Shown in pieces: positions 43,167 to 55,291 of a stretch of 64,000 nt of DNA. Each line of letters opens with the position of its first letter. The first letter of the stretch is position 1. Source of the DNA: Timema cristinae (lineage: Eukaryota > Arthropoda > Insecta > Phasmatodea > Timematidae). The position numbers and the translations under genes are program-made. The stretch spans positions 17,372,359 through 17,436,358 of the forward strand of contig JBCFYV010001001.1 in NCBI GenBank assembly GCA_039000515.1, given 5' to 3'. The notes beneath the pieces are model-generated. The model had not been told where the DNA came from, did no database searches, and saw nothing but the letters and a program-made list of their open reading frames with translations.

Positions 43167-44255
43167 CTCCATGTCATCATCCGTGCTGACAGCGCTGACG
43201 GAAAAGAAGGGTAAAGTGTGTGAGGATATCCACCCGCGTCGTCTCCAAGCGTGATAGTCTTTCAGAGAGTCCGGCGTCAGGCACCGGCTAGCACGTCGGG
43301 ACTCCGGGACACTTTCTGGTTCCTGGGAGGGGCTTCTTCTTGTTGGGGGAGAGACATTCCCAATATCGCCTTCCTCGGAAGGCACTCCATCACATGCATT
43401 TATTCCCCGCGGTGACGGATTACAGCAACTTTCGTCGAGCAGCCTCCTCGCAATAGTGTGTTCAAAACTATCTTCTTGCAAGCACATTTCCGATGACGGC
43501 GCTTCTGTTGAGATTTCCGTCAGTAACGGTGATAATACCCACTGGTCCACTTCGATACGATTTGATGTGTCTTCAGGACAAATCCCACGGTTCCCGTTAG
43601 AAGGTACATTCATATCCAGCCGCTCTTGAGATCTCCATAAAGATGATATAGTTTGAGGATTTATAGAACACTTTTCTAAAAGTGGATGTGAATTATTCCC
43701 ATACAAATTTGGTCCACCGTCTTTTGCAAGTATACTTGGAGGGCATGCTATAAATGACTCAAGATAAGTTCCAGAATTGACGTGAGAGTTTCTAATTCCA
43801 GGTTTATCCTCTAATCGACTTCTTTTATGACTGGACGAAGAAAATTGTTTTCTTTCGGGGATCATTTCAAGGGCTTCATCCCCGGGTGAAACGTCTATCT
43901 TTTCCCTTGGAACGAGTCGCTGAGCTGAATGTGCGGGAATGTCAGGATCTGGACGACAGGACGGGCTAGCCGGTTCCTGGGACATATCCGTGGTTGTAGG
44001 ATGAAGCGAGCAATCGGCAAGGTCACCGAGAGGAACCAGTTCTCTGGGATTTCGATGGGTCAAAGAGAAATTCACTTCACAGCGATGACAAGGTAACCCC
44101 TTAAATATATCATCAGAACGGGATACAGGAGTGACCGTATCCGGTAGAAAATTTGACATTTCTTTGGCAGCGGCATTCGGGATACCTGCTGACGTCTCAG
44201 GAAGGTTGCCCACGGGTGATGCCATCGGTTTGTCAATGACAGATGCAATGCCCAT
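43167..44255 (-). CDS. Large coding exon of an unrecognised host gene (363 codons)
   Basis: The only long, non-repetitive, GC-richer open frame in the window. I place the start at ATG 44255: purine at -3 and G at +4 (ATTATGG), although the frame stays open somewhat further upstream. I place the exon end at 43167, where ACATGGAG meets a GTATAT donor; the frame reads through 25 more hydrophobic codons to a stop, which I take as intron. The product is rich in Ser, Pro, Glu and Asp and probably disordered. Visible are a CHRC pair (residues 56-59), a basic HKRSRLEDK stretch that could be a nuclear signal, an RRAS kinase-type site near 320, a WRRRGW basic-aromatic patch near 338-343, and an acidic STDDDME end. 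No catalytic domain, membrane span or signal peptide is seen. The exon is exactly 363 codons, so the next exon must start in phase 0. Family not recognised. An exon read as a complete single-exon gene is less likely given the odd C-terminal tail. Confidence 0.72.
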
Positions 44256-45758
44256 AATGAAGTAATAAAGTACTATGGTTAAATCTCTGCCAAACTATTA
44301 TATTCTTTCAAAACATCGTTTGAATATTCGTGATTAAAAACGTTCGATGTATTTGAGAATTCAGAGCAAAATTCATAGTTATTATCATAACAATAAAGTC
44401 CCTTTTGTATTTAATTTCCAATAGCCCCTTCGATGAAATTGCTTGAAAGCAATATAAAATATCTCAAATACTAAGATATTTAATTTTCCACTTTTTAATG
44501 AACATATTTCTTCAGATAATATTAGGTAAAATAATTACAGCTCGGTGAAGTTCCACTATCATTCGTATAAGTTGTTTCTCTATAATTCAAAGAGACCCGA
44601 TATTTTGGAGACAAAATCAGTTATAGCACAGTTTGAAATATGTTAGTAGGGGTCTAGATAACTATTTGGTACGCCCAAATTCTTACCCAAAGCTTCATTC
44701 CGAAAACATTTCAACAATTCTAAAGTTTGATATAGAAATGGTACTAAATCAATTTTCGGGAAATGGCCAAAGACATAATAATATGATTCGTGGGCTTCCC
44801 AAAAGTAGTTTTGAGAAATTTGTGCACACAATGTTGTTTTATCTATGAAGCCACATTGAATCATTAATTAACAGTAAATAAATACCACTTAGGACCAATA
44901 CACTTAATCAATGAAGATTGTTTTACCTATGACTTAATAGTACAGCTCCAATTTATAGGTTTATTTTAGTTCTAAACTTTATGAAACGCGATAGACTGAA
45001 TTCAATTTAATTGCAAGTATTCATTAAAGCATCTTTGATTACATAACAAATCTTGTCATTTTGATAAACTTTAGCTTTTAGAAAGCATGTTAGTCACATA
45101 TGCAGATATCCATATTTAATGTGCAGATATGTGACATGTAAAGTGTTGTTTACGATACATAATGTAGATAAACAAAATATATATTTCAAATCCATAGAAG
45201 CCGATTTTTTTTAAAAATTATCACAGCCCTGTGAATATTTTCCCGTAGTAAATAAATTAGATAAAAAAACACCTTAGTAAATTCCGTGTTTTAAATAATG
45301 GTCCATCAAAGCTCCGACACGGCACTGCACTTCGTTTTATGATGGTACAAACATCTAGTATTGGCCAGTAGTCGCACAAACCGATGGAAATGTATAAAAC
45401 TACAAACGTGAACGAAGGTATTATTTTATTCTCCAACTTCACTATTTGATCTCGTCCGAGTTTGTTTACTAAGTGTCAAAAAAAAAAAAATCAGAGAAAA
45501 CTACCCCCGGATGGGCCACAAGACAAACAAAACGAGCACGACGGCATTGCCAGAGGAATAAGAGAGACAAACTGAGGCGGGCCAGCATTGGACCAACACT
45601 TTTAAAAGAAGGGAACAGGGGTTGACGGAGGTGAGTTATTTAGTGTTTTATTTTCTTTAAGGCGGAGCTTACCTTCTGGCACACTTAATGTCTTGATACA
45701 CAACACATCATTTTAAACAATAATAGGATATGTAGTATAATTTATTATTTTTTATTTT
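44256..45758. other. AT-rich upstream region of the coding exon
   Basis: If 44255 is the true start, this would hold the 5' untranslated region and promoter of the minus-strand gene. No TATA or initiator can be singled out in such AT-rich DNA. Open frames of about 70 codons near 44640-44860 on both strands match nothing. Confidence 0.35.
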
Positions 45759-45973
45759 AACACCGAGTCTTACTAGCCGTTCGGGTTATACGCCTAAGTA
45801 CTACTTACGTTAGTGGATTAGGAATGGCGAAGGTTGAATTTGGAGAAGTGAGACCACAATTGCGTTGAGGGAGAGTGGAAAATAATTTAGGAAAACACCA
45901 CCCCTAGTTCACCCGACCGAGATTCGAACTTCGATCTCTCCATCCTTGGCTCAACTACGCCACCTAGGCGGTG
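45759..45973 (-). mobile_element. SINE family B-prime, head partly deleted
   Basis: Tail (CACCGAGTCTTACTAGCCGT), body, intact inverse B box (GATTCGAACTTCG), then a deletion joins TTGGCTCAACTACGCCACC. Confidence 0.87.
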
Positions 45974-46286
45974 TATGTGTAGTAAAATATTAGGAATACG
46001 TGCGAAATTGTAAATAAAAAATTTAATTAATGCGATAAAATAAACGAACGTCATACTTCTAATGATTGATGGTAGACAAACGACCATGTTTGAGATTAAA
46101 TTATTATTTATTTACACAAAATATTCATTTCACAAGATAGGGGAAAACTACATATTTTACTAACAAACTATTTTTCACGAAATATCCATGCCCGGATTTG
46201 AATCAGCTTTTGGATAAAACCATGACTTTGCAAAAATGTCTAAGCAATTATATTAATTACGGCTATATCCACAGCTAATTATCATA

Positions 46287-46605
46287 TTCTTTAAAATGAA
46301 AAATAACACCTAGACACGGGATATGTGCATTCTTACAGTTGTAATTGTACAAGTGACAGCCAAAAGCCAACCGCAGAGTCGATAGTGGCTGCGTTATCTG
46401 ATAGCTCGTGATATAAATAGATTACACATTTGTAGCCGATGATTTCCACACGTCCATCACAGACTCTGCTTTAAAATATGAGTGGATACTGACCCTGGGC
46501 ATGGGACGATTCTTGGATATCTCTATGCTTAGAGCATTGGAGTACTAAGCCAAAAGTTTCGGGTTCGATTCCCATGTACAGGTGTCATTTTTCAATTTAA
46601 AGAAT
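46287..46605 (+). mobile_element. tRNA-containing element E with terminal inverted repeats
   Basis: About 315 bp. Left end ATTCTTTAAAATGAAAAATA then ACACCTAGACACGGG; right end CCCATGTACAGGTGTCATTT then TTCAATTTAAAGAAT, its imperfect inverse. The last 100 bases before the right end are tRNA-like: TATCTCTATGCTTAGAGCAT, anticodon-arm-like GGAGTACTAAGCC, and CGGGTTCGATTCCC. So the tRNA 3' end overlaps the terminal repeat. No duplication is obvious. Confidence 0.82.
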
Positions 46606-47815
46606 AAAAACTAGTTCAAATAACATTTTAGGAAGCATAAGACGGTAAAACCATCCTTAAGATAAGTTTATTTTCGAGGCGAAGAGAGAGAAAGAGATGG
46701 CATTTTGCCTATAAATTCACTGTAGTCCCTCCCTCATTCTTTCCTCTCTCTCTCTTTCTCAATTAGAGTGACATGGGACCACGGTCAAGCTCAAAACAGA
46801 CGAAGAAAACCTCTTACAAATATATGGCACCACTAAAGAAACTTTAAGTTTAAAATTAGAACCTCATACAACAAGTGGGCTCTTCTAATTCTGGGACAAA
46901 AAATCAAAGAGAACGCGGGGAGAGGCGGGAGGGAGGGAGAGAGAGAAAGAAGACTTTTTTTAAAACCATCATTTAGCTCAGCCCATTAACTCATTAATAA
47001 AATATTGCTCCCTCCCTAATTCACGGCACATTAATTAGATATGAAGGAGCTCTTGTGAAAGGGGTAGTATGTTCCAACCAGCTAAACATTAGCACAGTAA
47101 CATAATGCTCGACAAAAATGTGAGCCTACTAAAATTTTCAAAAGAAGGAGCAACAAAGAGGCTTTAAAATATTAAAGGAGAATGTAAAGCTATGACGTGT
47201 TCTTTTTTTTAAATAATAGACTTAATCTAAAATTCTACCTCGCGTTCTTGTATAATAAATTAACGTATTACATTTTCCTTCCTTTCAAAATTGAAAGTGA
47301 TTGTAAAGTAAAATGTTTAACATTTTATTACAAAATATTTTACTTTGTCTAATCATATATTGAATACCCTGAGAAACAAATTTCAATAAAACTAGTGGGT
47401 CGTTGCAGCGATGGCTGAAGATTATTATACTAAAACGTATTTTAGACTTTTTATTGGGAAAGGATCTAATATAATAAGCCCTTACTCACTTTTTAGTTAA
47501 AAGTTTACTCGTGAAAAACTATCAACTTTACTTAGATATTTAGTTTTCGGTGTGTAATTGGAATATAAACGTATATTTTCCCCCTTCACGCCCCGATGAG
47601 AACTTTAAAATGATCCCTCTCGCAGATCTCTCTCTATCCATTCGTAGCACCAAATCACTCAAGTAACGATTGAGATAATATGTGTTTTTAAACAAAGACA
47701 AATATTTTATTTACCATTAATATACAGCTGATTCCATAATCTTTAAAATTAGTGTTCGTTTGTCAAAATTTGTTCAATCATTTCCTCGTAATTTATATTA
47801 CTGGCAACGGGCTTA
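46606..47815. other. Unannotated, some GA-rich tracts
   Basis: (GA)n and (CT)n runs near 46685, 46745 and 46925. No gene or element boundary seen. Confidence 0.45.
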
Positions 47816-47819
47816 TCAA

Positions 47820-48790
47820 ATTATGTATAAGATATGATAGAGAGATAAAATGTGATAGTGAAAATGAGGGTGTAAATGTTTTAGTATGTGAGTGTGTGTG
47901 TGGGTGAATGTTAAAATGAGTGTGCGAAAGAGAGTGTAAGAGACAGAGAATGAGCGAGTGATAGGGAGGGTATATATATGTATGTGTAAGAGACAGAAAT
48001 ACTGAGAGAAGAGAAAAAGAGTGTGTGTGTGTGAGTGAAAGACTATGTAAGAGGAAGTGAAAGAGAGAGAAAAAGAATATCTAAGGGAGGGTGCGAAGTG
48101 TGTGTGAGAAAGAGTGTACAATTTTGGAAGATATATTGTGTGAAAAAATAGGGAAAATGTGAGGGTGTGTGTGAGAAACAGTTTAAGAAAGCGGATTTGA
48201 AGAGAGTGGATTTTAAAGAGAGTGAATTTGAGATAGAAGGTTTTTGAAAGACAGCGTTCAAGAGAAAGAACGTTCGAGAGAGAAAGCGAGCCTTCGAAGA
48301 GATCGAGTGGGTGCGAGCATGTGAAAGTGAGAGTATATGTATGTTTTAGAAAGATAAACACTGGGAGAAGAGGGAAAGAATGTGTGTGTGAAGAGATAAA
48401 ATGTATGTGAGAGAAAGAGTTGAGAGAAAGAGTATGTGAGAAAGAAAGAAAACATGTGAGAGAGAATGCGTGATAACGTGTGTGTAAGAGAGAAAGAGGG
48501 GAAGAGTAAATTTTGGGAGGGATATTGTGTGAAGAGAGAAAATGTGAGAGCGTGTGAGTTTGAGAGAAAGAATATGAGAGAGTTTGATAGAAAGAGTGAG
48601 CTTGAGATAAAGAGAGTGAGACTGATTTAGAGAGAGTTTGAGAGAAAGAGATAGCGTTCAAGAGATAGAACGTTCGAGAGAAAGAGCGTTTGAGAAAGAG
48701 AGTGTGTGACAGCGTGATAGTGTGTGTCAGAGAGAGTGTCAGATATAGAGAGAGAATGTGAAAATATAGATGTAGAACACAAAACATTAT
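47820..48790. repeat. Purine-rich GAGA/GTGT low-complexity domain
   Basis: Nearly 1 kb in which the plus strand is built of GAGAGA, GTGTGT and GAAAGA words without a fixed period. The minus strand therefore carries a 362-codon frame of Ser, Leu, His, Thr and Phe, which I regard as an artefact of composition. Phrases such as AGAGAGTGTGT and GCGTTCAAGAGA recur at irregular spacing. Confidence 0.88.
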
Positions 48791-48954
48791 TTTTAAATAT
48801 GTATCCTCAAGACTAAATGGTAAAATGAAAACATAGCTTAACTTATGTATTTGTATTGTATTACTATTATCAAAACCCATTATTAGAAAAAAAATGAACA
48901 CCAAAATTCATGCTTAGATATTTAAAATTGTTTTTTTCTTTCTCGCTATCTTAC

Positions 48955-50030
48955 AGGTAGAGAAAGTATTGTGATCGTAAAAAAATTAAACTCTAGGTTT
49001 TGATGAATCTTGACGTTTCTTGACCCCCCTCGCCCCCCCAAAACCGAAAAGGTGGTTTTTGAATTTCCGTGGTTCTGTCTGTTTGTACCTCCGACTAGAG
49101 CCTTAACTATTTTACCGATCGGGGTAAAACTTTGTATCTAGGGTTTTCATAGGGTTGATAGGGTTACCCCTGGGGGTTTTAGGAGATGGATATACAACCC
49201 TAAAATAAAGGGTAGTTTACTAAAGGGAAAAAAGAGAAAAAGTCAATTTTCTCTAAATATGCTCTAACGATTTTGATTAAATTTCATTTCAAAACATTTA
49301 TATATATTCCAAACAGAATGGATATTTTCGATAATGCGGCAAAATGACTTTAAGGGCTCCGGTCTGATGACTAAATTCTCATTTTTTTAAATCATATCTC
49401 CGAAACTATTTGGGATATGAAATTACTTATCATTGCAAATAAGTAGATCTATTTATAATACAAATATTTTATCCGAAACATATTTTAAAAACTAATAACT
49501 TTCAAGCTATACGCAAATATATATATTTTTAACTTTGCCAACACTTTTAGGTAAAGTATTACGACCGCCAAAAAAACCTAACCAGAGATGTTGATGGATG
49601 TCGACGTTTCATGACCCCCCAAACGCTAAAAAGTGATTTTTGCAAAGTCTTCTGCCTGTGTGTCTGTCTAACCCTAAAATTAAGAGCAGTTTACTAAAGG
49701 GTGAAAAGAGAAGAATTCAATTTTCACAAAATCGGCTATAACGATTTTGATTAAAATTCGTATCCAGGCGTTGATTAAGATTATAAACAAAATGTTTTTT
49801 TTTTCATATTCCCATGAAATTAACTTTTAGGGTTCTTTACAGAAGAATGTCTATATCTCCGCAACCGAGAAATTAAATAACTTATCATTGTAAAATTTTA
49901 GTACTATTAAAAATAACTAAACTTTTATTTGAAATATATTTTTATAAAACCAATAGTTTCGGAGATAGTGGCAATTATATTAATACAATTTTGCGAGCTT
50001 TAGTTGTAGAGAGATACTAATTAAGTTTAA
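48955..50030 (+). mobile_element. Tandem pair of an unclassified dispersed repeat
   Basis: Two diverged copies start at 48955 and 49549, spaced about 594 bases. Shared words in order: AAAGTATT, TTGATG, GACGTTTC then TGACCCCCC, TCTGTCTGT or GTGTCTGTCT, AACCCTAAAATAA, CAGTTTACTAAAGGG, CTATAACGATTTTGATTAAA, and a second half with TATCTCCG. A third copy lies inverted at 37500-37750. No coding potential; could be the non-autonomous part of a larger element. Confidence 0.78.
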
Positions 50031-50134
50031 ACGCAATAATTCTCTAATGCCATAGAGTAAGCAATTAAGACGTAAGTCTTTCAAGAAGTTGATGTTTTTT
50101 CCTTAACCTCTTAGGGGAAATGTTTGTACAACAC

Positions 50135-50230
50135 AGGGCGAATCCAGGATTTTCATGAGGTGGGGGTGGGTGATCCCATCGATATCGGGTTGGGGTTGGG
50201 GGGAGGCACCTCAAAAAAGTTGACATAAAA
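50135..50230 (+). mobile_element. Possible solo hAT-type left end
   Basis: ACACAGGGCGAATCCAGGAT resembles the CAGNGGCGGATCCAGGATTT start common in animal hAT elements. No matching inverse end was found downstream, so this is either a broken element or chance. Confidence 0.4.
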
Positions 50231-52680
50231 ATACTTCAAGGTTTAAGAGTAAATCTTGAAGTAATTTTTCATATATATATGTAGTACTACTATTGATACA
50301 TAAATGGGGGAAATACAGAATTATACGACCCACTATTATGGGTTCAGTGGTACATATATTTTCAAGACTGATCATAATCTTGAGGTCATAAGTGGTCGCG
50401 ATTATAATACTTTCTCTATACTAGAAAGTTAATTCAAGACTGAAGATAGGAATATGAATCCATTACATAAAAATTAAGTTGAATATAATGACTTAAGTTA
50501 TTGGCCAAATCCCATAGCCTTTAGACCGTGATGAGATAGGATGGCTTAACTAATTGAAACAACCTTCTGTCCAGGCGTGATTAGTCGATTACTCAGCGCT
50601 ATAAAGGCGACAGACGGACGTATGGATTAAAGCGCTATTAACACTTTTGCCACGGGTACACGCAGATATACAACGCTTCCAAATGAAAACGAACCTATAA
50701 AAAATATACAGTGATCATAAAACATACGGTTTTATCTTGCTCAGGCTCCGAACATTTGTATCATTCTGAACCAGCTGTCGGTAGTGTACACTAGACAAAG
50801 ATAACAGCGTCCGTAAAAGTAGAGCATGCTTAAGCGTAGTTATAAAGCATTAAAATAATTAAAAAGAAAATATAAAAACGTTGTATAAAGAATTATCGTT
50901 GCCAAGAATCGACAAAAAGACTCATATTAATTAAAAAATTTTTAGCAAAGGGATGAAAACACATTTTATCTGCTATTAATTTTAGTTTAGTCGATTCAAT
51001 AAATCAGCAATACGAAGTACCCATTCCCTTTGGTCCTCTTTATCAATCAATACATTTGGTTAAGATTGCATCTGCGCTAGTAAAGTTTGGGAATTTCTCT
51101 TGTTTTATGGCATTTGAGGCGACAAAACTCAAACAGTGGTAAAACCCCAAAACACATACATATATATTATGTATAGTGTTTATTTGCTTGGCATTAATTA
51201 ACTAACTGACGAATGACTGCTTAGTCACAAATATACAATATATTAATTTAAAAACATAGTTGCCTACAATTTGGCCAAAAGAAAAATTGAAAAGTTTAGA
51301 AAAATATCTTAATATAATTATTTTAAATATGGACATAAAAACATCAGTTTTATATTGTGGCTACATGTCATTTTCATTCAAATAAATTTAGTTGAAAATA
51401 ACATAATTATTTCGATTTTATTAATTTGATAACCGGGCATAGATTGAGGGGGGGGGGGCGAGGGGGGTGGTAACATTATTTTCAAATAATCAAAGTTTAG
51501 CACTGTTAAAGAAAGGAAAAAAAAATCGAATATAAGGTAAATCGTGATGGAATTTTGATAAATATATATTTTTAAATATTTTGATAAAAATAAATAATAG
51601 AACCTGTACGGGTTTTATAATTATTTTAATGAAAAATAAAACAATTTTCCACAGTAAAAAAAAAGTTGATTGAACATTTGAGGTGCGTATAAATTAAGCG
51701 AACCAAACCTGTAATGTAATGTAATGTAACGTAACGTAACGTAACGTAACGTAACGTAACGTAACGTATTCGTGAGATTGGTACAGTTAAACGATCTAAT
51801 AGCGTGTGATTCGGGCCGATCCACCACCTGTCGGTTTTCGCAACAAACATAAAAAATATTCGTCATTCTACGTGGGTAGTTGGTTAACTAGTTCGCGCGC
51901 TTGCTTGCGAGCATGAAGAACTGGTCGGAGGAAAATGTTTTTATTTGATTGTATTTTATAAGAATTATAGTGTTCTGTGGAATCCTAATAATATGTATAT
52001 ATATTTAATTTTAAAAAGAATCTAAAGGAAGATGCGTGTAAGGAAGTCACAACCTTAGGACAAACAAAAGATATTTGCAAAAGAAAGATAACACTGAACA
52101 ATAAATTTAAAGTGTTTTTTTTTTGTGTCAAATGAAAATCAAAAAGTGATTCTTATAGAAATTGTTGTTTTGATTTAAAATCTGTTAAGCATTTATATTT
52201 TATAAGGTATAGGAGATTGGACTTTGAAAACGTGTTTTTTTTTGTTTGTTTTTTTAGATTTTCGGTCCTATCTTACTCAGAAAAATTCTCAAAGTCTGTG
52301 GGAAACATCCTGGTAAAGTTTTTATACTGTCCGCTAATGTGTTGTAACTTTTTTTGAATATCCCAGTAGTTCCGAACCGGTCTTTATATATATCATTCAG
52401 TAGACCACCATCATCGAGAGTTTCGTTGATTTTTTTGTAGATTTGACAACGTTAGCACTGCACAGAATTAAAGCTACGACTTTCTCGTTATCAGATATGT
52501 CCTAGCTGTAGTGTATCCACGGAAATACTGAACATAACTGAGATCATTACACCGTTTGATCGTGGAGTACTCGGCTCGCCGATGGTTCAGAGGATGTTCA
52601 CGGCGTGTTCGGTAATCGTTGAGAATAGCGAGCATTACATTACAGGGGACGTAGCAGGCTCGGCTCACCTAATCTATACA
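50231..52680. other. Unannotated apart from microsatellites
   Basis: Contains a G-rich run at 51446-51472 and the pentamer array listed separately. No coding frame or element end supported. Confidence 0.4.
51708..51770. repeat. (GTAAY)n pentanucleotide array
   Basis: About twelve units; the first few are GTAAT and the rest GTAAC, so the CpG-containing ACGTA words all lie on one side. Confidence 0.93.
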
Positions 52681-52682
52681 TA

Positions 52683-52910
52683 CAATAGCTCCATGGCTTC
52701 TTTGGTGCTGACTGACAGCTGACAGCTTTAAAAAGTTACCAGACCAAATTACGTATTCCTACGCCGAACCAGATGATCTGCAAAAACATGTGTTTAGCAG
52801 CTGTCACTTCTGATGGTCAAAATTTAGGTATATACCTAAATGTTGACTGTCAGAAATCAGCTGTGAGCTGTAAGCTGTCAGTCAGCACCAAAGAAGCCAT
52901 GGGGCTACTG
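52683..52910. mobile_element. TA-target MITE, copy 2
   Basis: 228 bp, about 85-90% alike by eye to 26240-26460. Ends CAATAGCTCCATGGCTTC and GAAGCCATGGGGCTACTG, TA on both sides (52681-52682 and 52911-52912), same inner palindrome TTTAGGTATATACCTAAA. Confidence 0.92.
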
Positions 52911-52912
52911 TA

Positions 52913-54300
52913 CCTTAAGTAAATTGTTATTGTGGATGTTATTCTCATCAAATATTTATAGAAACCACAGCCAATGTTGGAATTCTCATTTAAGGGCACT
53001 AAGTCTCTCTTTTTTTTTATTTGATAAAATTTTTAATCACTGACAACGCACATTTTATGTAACTTATACTCCGTTTACTCTGAAAAGATAGCTCACCATG
53101 CACGTTTCCGTACAAGTTAGGGCCATAGTGTAATATGTCAAGGAATGACTGCTATTTTACAGGATAAAAATGTTTGTTTGGAGTAAAAAGAATAGTGGCT
53201 TCCGGACGCTTAATTTTTGCCTAGGGAAAACATGTTATATCTTTAGTATGAACTCATTTCCTAGAAAGCAAGCAACGGCCGCTCAGTGAAGCGAAGCCCA
53301 CAGTAGTTTTGAGTCGGCCAATGCCGGAAAGAGTTCTCTGAATTATTGATGGACCTCTGAGAACCTACCTGTTGGTAGCAGGAGCAGAAATAACACCATT
53401 ACACAAGTATACTATGGCGATGTATGAGATTGATATGGGGAAAACAAAAGCGAGACATAGAAAAGGGAAGAATATTGGAAGAGAGAAAATTCAAGAAAGC
53501 AAGGAAGGGGTGGGAGGAGGGGGAGACTTGCAATCTATTAATTTAAATTGTATTATTAGCCTTGAACCTATGCATTAATAAAGCATTCCCAATTTTTTTT
53601 TTTTAAATCAGCGGTAAATCCTGAAAATAATAAACATTATTATTTTACTACTACTAAAATATGAGAAATGATATAAAATAAAAATAAAGTACCTATTGAC
53701 GATTGATAATCTCTTGTGCCACGTGTGAAAAACATCAAACTGCCTCCACACAAAAAAATAACCTAAAATTTGATTCACGCATTCGCAGAAAAGAATCCGC
53801 TCGAATAGCGCAGCTAGTCACACAATTACAGAAATGTATGCTTATCTATGATATACTCTACAACTTAAACTAGTAGGAGGTCGTCATTAAATTATGTAAG
53901 ACTTTTATTCATAACTTGAAACCTCCCTTCTTCCTCCTAGAAAGGGATCGTAAAATTTTCTGTCACCACCCCCACTACATATTTCGTAATTTTTTACGAT
54001 TTGTGAAATTAGATTAATTTAATCGTTTAGTTACTTTTGAACATAAGGATAGGTATAATTTAAAATTAAATGTAACACGTCATAAATATATGAAATTTTA
54101 TAATTAATTTATTAATTTTTTGACAATATTTTTTATTTCATCTTATAAACAATGACAAAAAAAAACTTAGGTAAGATGGATTATAAGCCCCTGCCCTCGT
54201 AAGAAAAGTAAGAAAATACAGAATCCCCTCTTTCCCACAAAATTCATTACATAATTTAAAGACGGACCCAAACAATTGATTACCGATATATTTTTATTTA
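52913..54300. other. Unannotated, AT-rich
   Basis: A 68-codon plus-strand frame at 53372 is Lys/Gly-rich low complexity. No element boundaries recognised. Confidence 0.4.
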
Positions 54301-54302
54301 TG

Positions 54303-54540
54303 AGTCGACATCGGTGGTTTTGGGATAAAGTGCTCGCTTCAAGACCTGAAGTTCGTGTGCTCAAACCCAGCCGTGGTTGAAGGATAATTTCTTGAGCGAT
54401 AAAAATCCGTAGCACAACTTCCTTAGGAGGGGAAGTAAAACCGTCGATCTCATGTCGATTGTGGCACGTAAAAGAGCCCTGGAAGATTTGAGAGACTCCT
54501 TTTCGCGTAAAATCTGACTCGTTCTCGTTCATAGAAAATA
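54303..54540 (+). mobile_element. SINE family D, copy 1
   Basis: Head GACATCGGTGGTTTTGGGAT with AAAGTGCTCGC, B-box-like TGCTCAAACCCAG, then the body TAAAAATCCGTAGCACAACT, GGGGAAGTAAAACCGTCGAT, GGCACGTAAAAGAGCCC. The second copy is at 61000-61256. The ACGTAAAAGARCCC phrase is reminiscent of conserved central domains of widespread metazoan SINE superfamilies, but I could not align it to a named one. Confidence 0.75.
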
Positions 54541-54779
54541 TCTTGTGTTGATATACACATTCGGTTCTGAAAATGCACGTTAAATACCTCAAATAAATGG
54601 GTGGAGAGGGGGGGGGGCGGAGAGAGGAATATTTATGATTGGATAAATAGTTCTTTAGAATTAATGTAACGACGGAGGTTTTCTAATTATAGGGTCGTGT
54701 AGTGAAACATATCAACACAAAGAGTATGGCACACACACATTTTTTAATTTAACGAATTAGGCCTATTTCAAACATCGTA

Positions 54780-55072
54780 GGTGACCTGGTGGTCTAGGGG
54801 TAAGGTGTCATACTTCTGTGTTGAGGGTCCGGGGTTCAATCCTCGGTCCCGGCACAGATTTATCTGATTACCAAACCCTTCCTTCACCTCTGACAAGACG
54901 TGTATTAATCACAACTTGGGAATGTGAGGAATGCCAGGCCTTCACCGTGGTTCGGATCCCACGTTAAACTGTAGGTCCTCCGATTCATCTCACAATCACC
55001 CTAACATTACACATGAGCTTAAGTGCGTATAACCCGAACGGGTAGTAAGACGCGGTGCTAATAATAATAATA
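54780..55072 (+). mobile_element. SINE family A, full length
   Basis: Intact A box (TGGTCTAGGGG), B box (GGTTCAATCCTC), long spacer form and complete tail with (ATA)n. Flanks share TCAAACATC / TCAAATATC, a possible mutated duplication. Together with 19857 it is the best reference for the family A consensus. Confidence 0.93.
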
Positions 55073-55291
55073 TCAAATATCTTCACAACGATAAACAGAG
55101 TTGTCAGCTTGTATTTCGCTTTGTATAAGCACTTGCATTAATTGAATCAATAATTTTTAAAATTGTATTGAGTCTCCCAAGCAATCACTGTCACTCAGAA
55201 CCGAGAACGCTAAAACTATTTCAAGACGCGTCGATCGGATAGCCCTGACGATGCGTGTGATTAAGAGCCCCCCCCCCCCCCTATTTTTTGG

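Noticed and set aside
44633..44864. Overlapping 70-codon frames on both strands, possible transposase scrap
   Set aside because: No conserved transposase residues or element ends nearby; length is unremarkable for random open frames.
47816..48904. 362-codon minus-strand open frame rich in Ser, Leu, His and Thr
   Set aside because: It lies entirely in degenerate GAGA/GTGT low-complexity DNA. A purine-rich strand lacks stops in the complementary frame by composition, and there is no domain or splice structure.
51621..51866. 81- and 74-codon minus-strand frames with RYVTL repeats
   Set aside because: Products of the (GTAAC)n pentamer array.
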